Below are positions 1 through 10,030 of a stretch of DNA of 64,000 nt, piece by piece. Position numbers and translations under genes: made by a program. The stretch covers positions 2,666,001 to 2,730,000 of the forward strand of contig NZ_CP077092.1 in the NCBI RefSeq assembly GCF_014268585.2. Direction: 5' to 3'. The notes beneath the pieces were generated by a model. The model was given only the letters and a program-made list of their open reading frames with translations, searched no databases and had not been told where the DNA came from. Position 1 is the first letter of the stretch, and each line of letters opens with the position of its first letter. Origin of the DNA: Pseudomonas iranensis (GTDB taxonomy: Bacteria; Pseudomonadota; Gammaproteobacteria; Pseudomonadales; Pseudomonadaceae).

Positions 1-455
1 CGATGGGCCAGTTCGCCGGGCAAGTATTCCCCGAACAGGCCGTACGCCAGGAACAGCCCGCAAATCACCGGCAGCGCAATGCCCATCACGCGTCGCGCGG
101 CTTCGAAAACCAGGGCGATCAACACGATGCCGATCATCAGGTCGGCCGAGGTGAGGTCACCGGAACGCTGGATCAGATCGGCCTCGAACACCCATTGATA
201 CAGCGCGGTAGCGATGGCGGCCAGGCTCAGCAGCCACGCCAGCGGTTGCCATGGACGGTCTGTGCCGCGTGCGGGGTAACTGAGAAACACCACCCACAGC
301 AGGAAGCCGACGTGCACCGCACGCAGCACCTGGCTGGAGAGGGGGGAAAAGGCTGCGGTGACGATCTGGAAAATCGAGAACAGCAACGCTACGTAAAACA
401 GGGTTTTCGGCCAGTCTCGCGGGTTCGCGGAAATACCGTGATGCTCGTCACTCAT
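1..455 (-). CDS. TRAP transporter fused permease, N-terminal part (cut by window edge)
   Basis: The reading frame starts at an ATG at 455 behind a good AGGAAGG ribosome-binding site and stays open to base 1, giving about 151 residues. It begins MSDEHHGISANPRDWPKTLF and contains several hydrophobic segments (VALLFSIFQIV, VGFLLWVVFL, LMIGIVLIALVFEAARRVMG). The last block is typical of the N-terminus of 4TM/12TM fused TRAP permeases, which partner TAXI-family binding proteins. The gene directly upstream on the same strand encodes exactly such a binding protein, so the two probably form one inner-membrane uptake system. The substrate is unknown; TAXI systems often take up organic acids or amino acids. 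The C-terminal DctM-like part lies outside the window. Confidence 0.85.
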   Translation of the reverse strand, partial: MSDEHHGISANPRDWPKTLFYVALLFSIFQIVTAAFSPLSSQVLRAVHVGFLLWVVFLSYPARGTDRPWQPLAWLLSLAAIATALYQWVFEADLIQRSGDLTSADLMIGIVLIALVFEAARRVMGIALPVICGLFLAYGLFGEYLPGELAH

Positions 456-526
456 TGGCTGCCTTCCTCATGACCACGCAAAGGAATTGACGCTGCAGTG
501 GCCGTCACGCCACTGCGCACAAGCGC

Positions 527-1477
527 TTATAAAGCGCCTTTTTCCTTGTAGTAGCGCTCGGCGCCGGGGTGCAGCGCGATCGGCAGGTTTTTCGCAGCCG
601 CTTCCAGCTTGATGTCCTTGGCCGCCGAATGGGAGTTACCCAAGCGCCCCAGGTTGTCGAACAGCAGGCGGGTCATGTCATAGACGACGTCATCCGGCAG
701 GTCGGCGCGGGTCACCAGAATATTGGTGATTGCCACGGTGGGCACGGCTTCGGCCTGTCCGTCGTAGGTGTTGGCCGGGATCATTGCGCTCTGATACGCC
801 GGATTGCCGATTTTTGTCACCACCTCGCTCGGGACGGCGACGTAGTTCAGCGGCATCACCGACGACAGGTCACGAATGGCGGCCATGCCCAGTCCCGACG
901 ACTGCAGGGTGGCATCCAGTTGCCGGTTCTTGATCAATTCCACCGATTCGGCAAACGGCAGATATTGCACCTTGCCCATGTCCTCGTAGGTCAGGCCGGC
1001 CGCCTTGAATATCGCCCGCGCATTCAATTCGGTGCCGGATTTAGGGGCGCCGACCGAGATGGTCTTGCCCTTGAGATCGGCGAGGGTTTTGATCCCCGAC
1101 TCTTTGCTGGCGACGATTTGAATGTAATTGGGATAGGCGCCGCCCAAGGCGCGCAATTTGGTCAGTGGCGCTTTGAAACCGGCGTCCTCCACGCCGTTTT
1201 TGGCGTCGGCCACTGAGTCGCCCAAAGCCAGGGCCAATTCGCCGCGACCGGCCTGTAGCAGGTTGAGGTTTTCTACCGACGCTTTGGTGGCCTGCACCGA
1301 TGTCTTCGAGCCGGCAATACCGTCGCTGTAGATTTGCGACAGACCGACCCCGATCGGGTAGTAAACCCCACTGGTTCCGCCGGTGAGGATATTGATGAAC
1401 ACGGGCGCGGCCTGCGCAGCACTGCTAAGGGTCAGCGTGGCGGCGGCCAGCAGGGCAAAGCGTGTTTTGACTCGCAT
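527..1477 (-). CDS. TAXI-family TRAP transporter solute-binding protein
   Basis: This 316-residue protein has a Sec signal peptide (MRVKTRFALLAAATLTLSSAAQA, cleaved after AQA). The TAXI signature follows at once, as INILTGGTSGVYYPIGVGLSQIY. Later blocks (GKTISVGAPKSGTELNARAIFKAAGL, PLNYVAVPSEVV) match the family fold. The length is normal for TAXI binding proteins. The ATG at 1477 is preceded by GGAGAA at good spacing. The protein should act in the periplasm and deliver solute to the fused permease encoded 71 bases downstream. It lies just downstream of a complete dctPQM set, so two unrelated TRAP binding proteins sit side by side. Confidence 0.93.
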   Translation of the reverse strand: MRVKTRFALLAAATLTLSSAAQAAPVFINILTGGTSGVYYPIGVGLSQIYSDGIAGSKTSVQATKASVENLNLLQAGRGELALALGDSVADAKNGVEDAGFKAPLTKLRALGGAYPNYIQIVASKESGIKTLADLKGKTISVGAPKSGTELNARAIFKAAGLTYEDMGKVQYLPFAESVELIKNRQLDATLQSSGLGMAAIRDLSSVMPLNYVAVPSEVVTKIGNPAYQSAMIPANTYDGQAEAVPTVAITNILVTRADLPDDVVYDMTRLLFDNLGRLGNSHSAAKDIKLEAAAKNLPIALHPGAERYYKEKGAL

Positions 1478-1560
1478 GGGGGCACTTCTCCGTCTTGTTA
1501 TGGTTTTAAGCAGAGTGATTGCACTCTAGCCGGTCCCGGCTGAACGTGATCGTCACGACG

Positions 1561-2844
1561 TCAGTTCATCCCCAGCCAGTTCGGCAGCACCAGTGAGATC
1601 CATGGCACGTAAGTAATCAGGATCAGGAACAACAGCAAAATCGACAACCAGGGCATCGCGGCTTTGACTGTGGCGGGCAAGGACATGCCGGTCACCGCCG
1701 AGGTCACGAACAGGTTCAGGCCCACCGGTGGCGTGATCAGGCCGATCTCAAGGTTGACCACCATGATGATGCCGAGGTGAATCGGATCGATGCCCAGTTT
1801 CATCGCGATAGGAAAAAGGATGGGCGCCAGGATCAGGATGATCGCTGACGGTTCCATGAACGCGCCGGCAATCAACAGCACAATGTTGACCACCAGCAGG
1901 AACGTCACCGGCGTCAGGCCGGCGTCGATCACCCAGGCAGTGATTTGTTGAGGTAACTGTTCGGTGGTCAGCACGTGGGCGAACAGCATGGCGTTGGCAA
2001 TGATGAACATCAGCATGATGCTCAGCTTGGCCGAGTCGAGCAGAACCTTAGGGGTCTCGCGAAAGGTCAGATCCTTGTAAACGAACAAAGCGATGAAGGC
2101 CGAATAGACGGCTGCCACTGCGGCAGCTTCGGTCGGGGTGAACATGCCCGAATAGATGCCGCCGAGGATGATCACCATCAGCAACAGGCCCCATATTGCC
2201 TTGCGTGCCGTACTCAGAAACTCGCGAAGCGTCGCACGCGGCAAGGCGGGCAGATTTTTCTTCACCGCGACGATGTAGATCGCCACCATCAATGCCGTGC
2301 CCAGCAGCAGGCCAGGCACCACGCCGGCCATGAACAGCTTGCCCACGGAGGTTTCTGTAGCGGCGGCGTAAACCACCATCACAATCGACGGCGGGATCAG
2401 GATGCCCAGCGTACCGGCGTTGCAGATGATCCCTGCGCCGAACGCCTGCGGGTAGCCGGAACGGACCATCCCGGCAATCGCAATCGAGCCCACCGCAGCG
2501 ACCGTGGCGGGACTTGAACCGGAGAGGGCGGCAAACAGCATGCAGGCCAGCACCGCCGCGATGGCCAGGCCGCCGCGAATATGCCCGACACAGGCGTTGG
2601 CGAAGTCGATCAGCCGGCGGGCGACGCCGCCGGTGGTCATGAAGGCCCCGGCCAGCAGGAAAAACGGAATGGCCAGCAGCGTGTAGTGTTCCGAGGTCTC
2701 GAACAGTTTGATCGCCAGCGAGCGCACCGAGTCGGGACTGAAGAAAATGATCGTCAGGGAGCCGGCCAGCCCCAGCGAGATGGCGATCGGCACGCCGATG
2801 AACATCAAGGCGAACAGGGCCACGAACAGGAAGGCGATGGTCAT
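1561..2844 (-). CDS. dctM: TRAP transporter large permease DctM
   Basis: This 427-residue, very hydrophobic protein has the family features MTIAFLFVALFALMFIGVPIAISLGLAG at the start, then GGVARRLIDFANACVGHIRGGLAIAAVLACMLFAALSGSSPATVAAVGSIAIAGM and NLEIGLITPPVGLNLFV. The size is normal for DctM, the 12-segment sodium- or proton-coupled channel subunit. Its ATG overlaps the stop codon of the small permease gene by four bases (ATGA), so the two are translationally coupled. It is the last gene of a dctP-dctQ-dctM operon. The likely substrate is a C4-dicarboxylate or related organic acid, but the substrate cannot be read from the permease. Confidence 0.93.
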   Translation of the reverse strand: MTIAFLFVALFALMFIGVPIAISLGLAGSLTIIFFSPDSVRSLAIKLFETSEHYTLLAIPFFLLAGAFMTTGGVARRLIDFANACVGHIRGGLAIAAVLACMLFAALSGSSPATVAAVGSIAIAGMVRSGYPQAFGAGIICNAGTLGILIPPSIVMVVYAAATETSVGKLFMAGVVPGLLLGTALMVAIYIVAVKKNLPALPRATLREFLSTARKAIWGLLLMVIILGGIYSGMFTPTEAAAVAAVYSAFIALFVYKDLTFRETPKVLLDSAKLSIMLMFIIANAMLFAHVLTTEQLPQQITAWVIDAGLTPVTFLLVVNIVLLIAGAFMEPSAIILILAPILFPIAMKLGIDPIHLGIIMVVNLEIGLITPPVGLNLFVTSAVTGMSLPATVKAAMPWLSILLLFLILITYVPWISLVLPNWLGMN

Positions 2845-3482
2845 GGCTTGTCATCCTCGTGTTCGGCAAGTTTCAGCGCGTCGGCCGCTTCATCGGCCAG
2901 GCCGAGGCCGGTCTGACGGTTAAGCAGGATGCGCAGGAGAATTTCAGCGAAGCGGATGAACACCAGCGCGAAGCCCAGCGGCACGATCAACCCGATATGC
3001 CACTGCATCACGCCGAAATGGCCGAGATCCTCGGCACCGATACCGGCGTTCATCAAGGTTTCGATCCATTCGAAGCTGGCGACGGCAAGCAGCCCCGCGT
3101 AGGCCAGACAGCACAGGCAGGCGAGGATGCCGATGTAACGCTGTACCGATCTGCGCGCCAGTTTGACCAGTGCGTCGACACCGATATGCCCGGCGGTGCG
3201 CACGCCATAGGCCAGGCCGAAAAAAATCAGCCAGCCAAACAGCGCTTTGGTCAGGGCGGTGCTCCAGGTCATGGCCTGCGCCATGCCCATGATCTGATCG
3301 CCAACGGCGAACAGCGGGACACTCGCTGCCGGCCAATGATCGGCGAGCCAGTAAAACAGACTGTAGAAGTTATTGAGGATCACGTAGACAAACGTGACGA
3401 GGGTCATGGCCGCCAGAAGGAAGACGATGAAGCCTTCCTCGAAGTGTTCCCAGATTCGCCGAAGCGCTTTCATGGATGGCAT
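2841..3482 (-). CDS. dctQ: TRAP transporter small permease DctQ
   Basis: The 213-residue protein has four hydrophobic segments (FIVFLLAAMTLVTFVYVILNNFYSLFYWL, ALFGWLIFFGLAYGVRTAGHIGVDALV, YIGILACLCCLAYAGLLAVASFEW, MQWHIGLIVPLGFALVFIRFAEIL). The RTAGHIGVD motif is typical of DctQ. The protein bridges DctP and DctM in the inner membrane. Start choice is uncertain: the ATG at 3482 has little room for a ribosome-binding site, while the ATG three codons later (3473) is better spaced from GTGAG. The stop overlaps the dctM start by four bases. Confidence 0.9.
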   Translation of the reverse strand: MPSMKALRRIWEHFEEGFIVFLLAAMTLVTFVYVILNNFYSLFYWLADHWPAASVPLFAVGDQIMGMAQAMTWSTALTKALFGWLIFFGLAYGVRTAGHIGVDALVKLARRSVQRYIGILACLCCLAYAGLLAVASFEWIETLMNAGIGAEDLGHFGVMQWHIGLIVPLGFALVFIRFAEILLRILLNRQTGLGLADEAADALKLAEHEDDKP

Positions 3483-3501
3483 CTCACGTCGAGTGAAGAC
3501 G

Positions 3502-3529
3502 GGCAGGCGCCGACGCAGCGGCGCCTGCC
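3502..3529 (-). other. Strong hairpin between dctP and dctQ
   Basis: A perfect 11-base-pair inverted repeat (GGCAGGCGCCG with CGGCGCCTGCC) and a 6-base loop fill most of the 53-base gap between the binding-protein gene and the small permease gene. No U-run follows on the minus strand, so it does not look like a full terminator. By analogy with other binding-protein/permease operons, it may protect the upstream mRNA or lower read-through, so that DctP is made in excess. That role is inference. Confidence 0.6.
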
Positions 3530-3535
3530 TTGCGA

Positions 3536-4603
<1,068 letters not shown>

Positions 4604-4804
4604 TCAAGTCTAGGCAGAAATATCTGATTTGCCGGGGAATTGACCAGAAAACCGCAAAACAGTGGCGAGTGAACTGAGTACGTGGTTCCGTCAGGGCCGT
4701 GAACGGTATGGGGATTACCCGGCAATGAGTGATGTTTGAATTTCAAGTGCCCGCTGCTGAAGGTGAACCGGGCAGATAGGCCTCGGGTTGGCGGCGCGGG
4801 ATTG

Positions 4805-5062
4805 TCATATCGCCAGGTCCTCGTCCCAACACACGGCCTTTGATTCGTGCCATTGCACGTCGGTGACGCCGAATCGCTCGGCCATCGGTTTCGAGAAGCG
4901 CTTCAATGGAGGCCGGCCTGGCTTGGGAATTGGCGTCAAGCCGGCATCACAACTCGCCCACTGCCAGGCTTCTGCGTTGTTCATCAATTTGGCGCGGATA
5001 ATGAAGGATTTGGGCACACCGTGAAGTCGGTACTTGATCATGTACAAATCTGTCTGGCTCAT
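4805..5062 (-). CDS. Small uncharacterised protein, DUF6555-like
   Basis: This 85-residue protein begins MSQTDLYMIKYRLHGVPKSFIIRAKLMNNAEAW and contains AERFGVTDVQW near the end. I recognise the pattern from small Pseudomonas proteins grouped as DUF6555, but this is from memory. The start has a strong AGGAGAG site. There is no signal peptide or membrane segment. The predicted fold is two beta-strands, a helix and a final strand. A second protein of the same plan is encoded at 37173-37409 (Y.IEYRFNGEPRTYLLEL and AERVGITHIRV), so the genome carries diverged paralogues. Function unknown. Confidence 0.75.
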   Translation of the reverse strand: MSQTDLYMIKYRLHGVPKSFIIRAKLMNNAEAWQWASCDAGLTPIPKPGRPPLKRFSKPMAERFGVTDVQWHESKAVCWDEDLAI

Positions 5063-5507
5063 GAGGCTCTCCTGTTACTCATGAAAGAGGGATGTTCCTC
5101 GCGCCAGGAAATTCACAGTTTTTTCTAACATCTCGACATGCGTCCGCACCGGTTGAAAAATTACTTATACAAGCATGCGCTTGCGGTATAACAACGCTCC
5201 TTATGTGATTGCGAAAGTTTGATCAGCGTAACTAAGCGAAACGGCAAAATATATCGACGCTTGTCCGGTGTGATGGCGTTTGAATGTCATTTGATATTGA
5301 CGAGGAACATCGCTGCGTTTAACTAGCGCGTAATCTGTAGATCGCTGCCGATACTGTAAAATTGGTACGTTGGTGCAGTTAACCAGTGGAATATTTTAGT
5401 TAGCAAGCTTCGCAAGCGAGGCGATAAACGAACAATTTCCTGTACAGATTCAGCGAAGCTCATGTAATGGTTAATGACCCGATTGTGCCTTGACAGGAAG
5501 AAGGGCC
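5063..5507. other. A/T-rich intergenic region, no clear gene
   Basis: About 445 bases are noticeably richer in A/T than the surroundings. The region separates the minus-strand DUF6555-like gene from the plus-strand small protein at 5508. A 46-codon minus-strand frame (5323-5463) is open but has no ribosome-binding site and no recognisable motif. The region probably holds the promoters of both flanking genes. I see no convincing sigma-70 pair, tRNA or repeat. Confidence 0.4.
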
Positions 5508-5726
5508 ATGGAAAACGACGAGCTGCGCCACACTTGTACAAAGTGCAATAAGCTGTACAAAACCTCGCCGCAAGCGGAGCGTTATAAGGCAAGTGCCGGA
5601 CATGCCGGGCTTTGTGAAAAATGTCTCAAAAACGAGCAGGAGCGGGTGATCAGTCAGCGCCTGGCCTTGTGTGCCGCGAAGATGTTGGAAATTGATCGTC
5701 AGTTCAAGCCATCAGCGAAACGCTGA
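5508..5726 (+). CDS. Small protein with two CxxC pairs
   Basis: This 72-residue protein starts at the ATG at 5508, behind AGGAAG with good spacing. An upstream TTG in frame is a poorer choice. The sequence has HTCTKCNKLYKT and later GLCEKCLKNEQERV, two CxxC knuckles about 30 residues apart that could bind one zinc ion. The rest is charged and helical. It has no signal peptide. The family is not one I can name. The next gene downstream on the same strand also encodes a small cysteine-pair protein. Function unknown. Confidence 0.65.
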   Translation: MENDELRHTCTKCNKLYKTSPQAERYKASAGHAGLCEKCLKNEQERVISQRLALCAAKMLEIDRQFKPSAKR

Positions 5727-5956
5727 TGTTCGCTTCAGCTTTCAAACGAGGCGGATGGTAAAAAGCCAGCGATTAGCGCTGCGCTTGTATAACAGCAGCG
5801 AATTGATTGGGCCGTTGGTCAGGTCCCCGTCAATAAGATTAATACCATCGTAAACAGCAGGATCTTATTAAGCAGGCAAGCTGTTAAACGAATGGCTGGG
5901 TTTACCTGCAATTCAATCGTCAAGTTCTCTCGATTGTTACGTAGTGGCACAAAGCT

Positions 5957-6136
5957 ATGAATCCTGTTTCTTCAAAAGTAATAAAGTGCACCCATCCCTA
6001 TATACGCAAGGGATATTATTTGGGGCTTGAAGCGGATGTGTACGTTTGCGTTACATGCGGGGTGAGTCGGCCATCGGCACAATGGCCGGATCTTGAGCGG
6101 CGGCGCAAGGCTGCACAGGAAGGAAGAGGCCCGTGA
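5957..6136 (+). CDS. Small cysteine-rich hypothetical protein
   Basis: A 59-codon frame begins MNPVSSKVIKCTHPYIRKGY and contains VYVCVTCGVSRPS, giving a Cx1H plus CxxC arrangement that resembles a zinc knuckle. A hairpin lies directly over its stop codon. The ribosome-binding site is weak, and codon use is less biased than in the surrounding genes, so the call rests on the conserved-looking cysteine pattern and the hairpin at its end. It may be a distant relative of the preceding small protein. Confidence 0.45.
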   Translation: MNPVSSKVIKCTHPYIRKGYYLGLEADVYVCVTCGVSRPSAQWPDLERRRKAAQEGRGP

Positions 6137-6147
6137 ATACGGGCCTC
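6126..6147 (+). terminator. Hairpin at the end of the small gene
   Basis: GAGGCCCG, a six-base loop, then CGGGCCTC form a perfect 8-base-pair stem overlapping the stop codon at 6134-6136. No U-run follows, so it is at best a weak intrinsic terminator. Confidence 0.4.
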
Positions 6148-6193
6148 AGTACTGTTCCGATAAAAGAGCACAAACGCTCTTAGCCTGCGAGCA

Positions 6194-6948
6194 TCAAACT
6201 TGCGATGCCTTGATCAACAGCGAACCGCGCCGGCGCATGAGGGCGTAATAAGCGCACGCAGGGCACAGCAAGCCAACGCCCACGCCAGGTCGACGCCTTG
6301 CAGGCTGGTGGCAACAGGCCCGACGTACATCGAGGTGTTCATGAACGGAATCTCCAGAGCAATGGTGCAAAGGAATACTGCGATTGCTGTCCAGTTCACC
6401 CGACCGTAGATACCTGCCGGATCGAAGATGTCGGTAATCCGGTAAACGCCTTTGCGCAGCGCGTAGTAGTCGACAAGATTGATCGCCGTCCAGGGGATCA
6501 GAAAGTAGCTCATGAAAAAGATGAAATTCAGGAAGAACTGCAGAAAGTCGCCCTGCGCCAGAGGGCTCAACGGGCTCAGGTCGCTCACCGCCTGAGCAGC
6601 CAACAGCGTGTTGCTGACGAAAAAGCCCAAGTAGATAAGCATGACGAACAGCAGCGGGACGATGGCGCCGAAAACCCCGAATTGTGCCCGGCTCTGGATC
6701 ATCTGCGGAATACCCAGTCTCGGCCCCTGCGCGGAGTGCGAAGCCATGAAGATTGCACCAATCAGCGAACCGATAAGGATCGATAGCGCACTCCAGAAAA
6801 GATTGAGTCCCAGGCTGATGGGCAACACTCCAGCCGCTACCGTGGTGATGTTGGCGTTGGCACCAAACCAGACGAAGAACAGGGAACGGGGCCGACCGTG
6901 ACGCTCGCTCTCTGGGATAAAGTCGATGCTGCGTTTTTCAACTTTCAT
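6194..6948 (-). pseudogene. NCS1-family cytosine/purine permease, internally deleted and frameshifted
   Basis: The ATG at 6948 follows AAGGAGAACAGAC, and the first 130 or so codons match the start of NCS1 permeases (FFVWFGANANITTVAAGVLPISLGLNLFWSAL, GPRLGIPQMIQSRAQFGVFGAIVPLL). The frame then jumps, near residue 133, straight to the C-terminal blocks (DFLQFFLNFIFFMSYFLIPWTAINLVDYYALRKGVYRITDIFDP). The central ~200 residues of the 440-490 expected are therefore missing. Near residue 226 the frame shifts. The correct tail, YYALMRRRGSLLIKASQV, is readable in another frame ending at 6194. With two lesions it should not make a working carrier. It follows a truncated hydrolase gene, so the pair is a decayed purine/pyrimidine-type uptake operon. 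Confidence 0.85.
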
Positions 6949-6961
6949 GTCTGTTCTCCTT

Positions 6962-7292
6962 TCAGCAGGCGTCGACGAGGCGGCGTTGAAAGCGCGCTAC
7001 GACTTGTGGGAATTCATCTGGCTGGAAGGCGAGGTGATCGGGTTCTGCGGTTCGAAGCGATGTTGCCGGCTCGTTGTTCCAGCGTCTCGACAACTGCTCG
7101 GTGGTGAAGAGCTCCAGCCCGTACAGCCAGTTGGAAAGGATGAACAGTGCCGAGTAATGCGCTCCCTCTGTAGTCGCACTACAGGCGTCAGCGACAAGGC
7201 TGATCTGGAAGTCGTGCTGATAGGCGTCGAACAGACTGCTCATGACACACACATCCGTCAGCACGCCGATGATATCTCCAGATTTGCCGCGA
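6962..7292 (-). pseudogene. Isochorismatase-family hydrolase, C-terminal remnant
   Basis: The open frame encodes DIIGVLTDVCVMSSLFDAYQHDF, then LVADACSATTEGAHYSALFILSNW. This is the second half of a cysteine hydrolase of the isochorismatase/nicotinamidase superfamily; VCVMSS holds the nucleophilic cysteine. The first ~90 residues, with the catalytic Asp and Lys, are absent because the frame runs directly into the end of xylH. There is no start codon or ribosome-binding site in place. Only 13 bases separate it from the damaged permease gene, so these were once neighbours in one operon and a deletion joined them to the xylose operon. Confidence 0.82.
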
Positions 7293-8429
7293 TCAACGCC
7301 GCGCCGTGCGCGTACTCACATCCACCCAGACCGCTAAGACCAGAATGCTGCCCTTGACGATCATCTGCCAGTAGCTATCCACGTCGAGCATGGACATGCC
7401 GTTATCCAGGCTGGTAATCACCAGTGCGCCGAGGAGGGCGCCGTAGACGGTGCCGGAGCCGCCGCGCATGGAGGTGCCGCCGATGAAGCAGGCGGCGATG
7501 GCGTCGAGCTCGCCCATGCTGCCGGCGGACGGTGAGCCGGCGGCGAGGCGTGCGGTGTTGACCACGCCGGCGAGGGCGCACATCACGCCCATGATGCCGA
7601 AAATCCACAGCTTGACCGCCTGCACATTGATGCCTGACAGGCGCGTGGCTTCCATGTTGCTGCCGACCGAATAGACCCGGCGGCCGAACACGGTCTGGCT
7701 GGTGACGTAGCTGAACACGCCGAGCAGAATCAGCAACAGCAGCACCGGCACGGGAATGCCGCCATAGCTATTGAGGGTCTGAACAAAACCCGCCAGCACC
7801 GCGCCGATCACCAGCACGCGCACAACATCACGCACCAGCGAATGCGCCGCCAGGCCATGCAAGGCGCGATTGCGTCGCTGCTTCCAGGTCAGAAAAATCG
7901 TCAGCACGAACAGCACAATCCCCAGACCGGTGCCGATCGCGTGGGGCAGATAACCCTGGCCGACGTAGACCAGCTCCGGCGATACCGGGGCGATGGTGGT
8001 GCCGCCGGTGATCCCCAGCAAAATGCCGCGAAACGCCAACATACCACCGAGGCCGACGATAAATGACGGTATGCGCAAGTACGCCGCCATGTAGCCGTTG
8101 GCGAGGCCGATCATCAGGCCGCACAGGGCGACCAGGCTCAGATTCGCCAGCAGCGGAATGTGATAGACCACGTCGAGTATCGCCGCGAGGCCGCCGAGCA
8201 GGCCGAGCAATGAGCCCACCGACAAATCGATCTCGCCGCTGATGATAACCAGCACCATGCCGCAGGCGAGGATGCCGGTGATCGACATCTGCCGCAGCAG
8301 GTTGGAAAGGTTGCGCGGAGTGAGGAAGCCGCCCTCGGTCTGCCAGCTGAAGAACAGCCAGATCAGCACCACGGCAAATACCAGCGCGAGCATCTTGTAG
8401 CGGGTGAACAGTTGTTTGACCTGATTCAT
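7293..8429 (-). CDS. xylH: Xylose ABC transporter permease XylH
   Basis: The 378-residue polytopic protein has the blocks VFAVVLIWLFFSWQTEGGFLTPRNLSNLLRQMSITGILACGMVLVIISGEIDLSVGSLLGLLGG and GGTSMRGGSGTVYGALLGALVI. Both are characteristic of the CUT2 sugar permease family (XylH/RbsC). Length is close to E. coli XylH. The start codon directly abuts the xylG stop. It is the last gene of xylAFGH. The stop lies at the junction with the hydrolase remnant, so the operon end may have been remodelled by the deletion, although the XylH C-terminus itself looks complete. Confidence 0.95.
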   Translation of the reverse strand: MNQVKQLFTRYKMLALVFAVVLIWLFFSWQTEGGFLTPRNLSNLLRQMSITGILACGMVLVIISGEIDLSVGSLLGLLGGLAAILDVVYHIPLLANLSLVALCGLMIGLANGYMAAYLRIPSFIVGLGGMLAFRGILLGITGGTTIAPVSPELVYVGQGYLPHAIGTGLGIVLFVLTIFLTWKQRRNRALHGLAAHSLVRDVVRVLVIGAVLAGFVQTLNSYGGIPVPVLLLLILLGVFSYVTSQTVFGRRVYSVGSNMEATRLSGINVQAVKLWIFGIMGVMCALAGVVNTARLAAGSPSAGSMGELDAIAACFIGGTSMRGGSGTVYGALLGALVITSLDNGMSMLDVDSYWQMIVKGSILVLAVWVDVSTRTARR

Positions 8430-9986
8430 TTACGCGGTTTTCCGATCATTATTGTTATGGCTGCCCGGCTGACTGAGGGCGGCGGCGAGTACCTGTTCCT
8501 GGGTCAGTTCATGGTTGACGAAGTCGCCGCGCAATTGGCCCTCGCCGATCACCAGCACGCGGTCGGACACGCCAAGCACTTCGGCCAGTTCCGACGAAAC
8601 CATGATGATCGACACGCCTTCGGCGGCCAGCGCGCCCATCAACTTGTAGATCTCATACTTGGCGCCGACGTCCACGCCTCGGGTCGGCTCGTCGAGAATC
8701 AGTACGCGCGGTTTGGCCAGCAGCATTTTCGCCAGAACGGCTTTCTGCTGGTTACCGCCCGACAGGCTGGTGATCGGCAGGGACGGACTTGCGGTCTTCA
8801 GATGCAGACGGGAGATTTCCCGGTCGATGCAGCCCAGCTCGGCTTCGGCATCGATGCGGGTCATTTTCGAATAGCTCTCGAGCACGGCGAGGGTGATGTT
8901 CTGACCGACACCGAGATCGGGAATGATGCCCTGACGCTTGCGATCTTCGGGCACCAGGCACAGGCCGGCGCGGATCGCTTTCAGCGGCGTGCGCGTGTCG
9001 ATCGGTCGGCCGTCTAGCCAGACTTCGCCTTCGTGACGGCCGGGGTAAGCGCCGAACAGTGCGGTGACCAGTTCGGTGCGGCCGGCCCCGACCAGCCCGG
9101 CAATGCCGAGGATCTCGCCGCGCTTGAGGCTGAAGGAAATGTCGTCGACCCGTTTGCGCTTGGGGTTGTCGACGTCGTAGCAAGTGATGTGACGCGCCTC
9201 GAAAATCACCTCGCCAATCTCATGCGGCTCGCTCGGATAAAGGTTGCTCATTTCGCGCCCGACCATCTGCGTGATGATCTGCGGAATGTCCATGTCGGCC
9301 ATGGCGGTGGTGGCGATGTGTTTGCCGTCGCGGATCACCGAAATGGTGTCGCACACGGCGGCGACTTCATCGAGTTTGTGCGAGATGTAGACGCAGGCGA
9401 CGCCCTTGGCCTTGAGGTCGCGGATGATGTCGAGCAGCACTTCGATTTCCGAACGGCTCAGGGCCGAGGAGGGCTCGTCGAGAATCAGCAGACGCGCCTG
9501 TTTGTTCAGGGCCTTGGCGATTTCCACCAGTTGCTGATAACCGCCGCCGTACTGCGAAACCGGCAGCGACACGTTCATGTCCGGCACTTTCAATTCACGC
9601 ATCAACGCTTCGGCGCGGTGGATCATCGCCGGGTAGTTCATGCGCCCGCCCGGCAGCGTCAGCTCATGGCCCATGAAGATGTTTTCCGCCACCGACAAGT
9701 CCGGCACCAGGGTCAGTTCCTGATGGATGATGACGATGCCGGCGGCTTCGGTTTCGCTGATCGACTGCGCCCGGAGCGGCTGCCCGTCCCAGAGGATTTC
9801 GCCGTCCCAGGTGCCATGGGGATAGACCGCCGAAAGGATCTTCATCAGCGTCGACTTGCCGGCGCCATTCTCGCCGCACAGGCCCACGCATTCACCGGGC
9901 CGGACCTTGATGTCGATGCCGTTGAGCGCTTTGACACCGCCGAAGGTTTTGACGATGCCGTTCATTTGCAGCAGATAGTCGGACAT
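8430..9986 (-). CDS. xylG: Xylose ABC transporter ATP-binding protein XylG
   Basis: This 518-residue protein is a duplicated ABC ATPase. The first half has Walker [10 protein letters not shown] (residues 38-46), signature [14 protein letters not shown] and Walker [12 protein letters not shown]. The second has the usual degenerate Walker A (GLVGAGRTE), signature [13 protein letters not shown] and Walker [13 protein letters not shown]. This layout is typical of CUT2 sugar importers, and the length fits E. coli XylG (513). It powers XylH with the binding protein XylF. A REP pair separates it from xylF upstream. Confidence 0.95.
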   Translation of the reverse strand: MSDYLLQMNGIVKTFGGVKALNGIDIKVRPGECVGLCGENGAGKSTLMKILSAVYPHGTWDGEILWDGQPLRAQSISETEAAGIVIIHQELTLVPDLSVAENIFMGHELTLPGGRMNYPAMIHRAEALMRELKVPDMNVSLPVSQYGGGYQQLVEIAKALNKQARLLILDEPSSALSRSEIEVLLDIIRDLKAKGVACVYISHKLDEVAAVCDTISVIRDGKHIATTAMADMDIPQIITQMVGREMSNLYPSEPHEIGEVIFEARHITCYDVDNPKRKRVDDISFSLKRGEILGIAGLVGAGRTELVTALFGAYPGRHEGEVWLDGRPIDTRTPLKAIRAGLCLVPEDRKRQGIIPDLGVGQNITLAVLESYSKMTRIDAEAELGCIDREISRLHLKTASPSLPITSLSGGNQQKAVLAKMLLAKPRVLILDEPTRGVDVGAKYEIYKLMGALAAEGVSIIMVSSELAEVLGVSDRVLVIGEGQLRGDFVNHELTQEQVLAAALSQPGSHNNNDRKTA

Positions 9987-10030
9987 GGAAAAGGCTCGTA
10001 TACCAAGGACTCAAACACCACTGAACCTGT

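Noticed and set aside
5323..5463. A 46-codon minus-strand frame in the A/T-rich gap
   Set aside because: No ribosome-binding site and no recognisable sequence.
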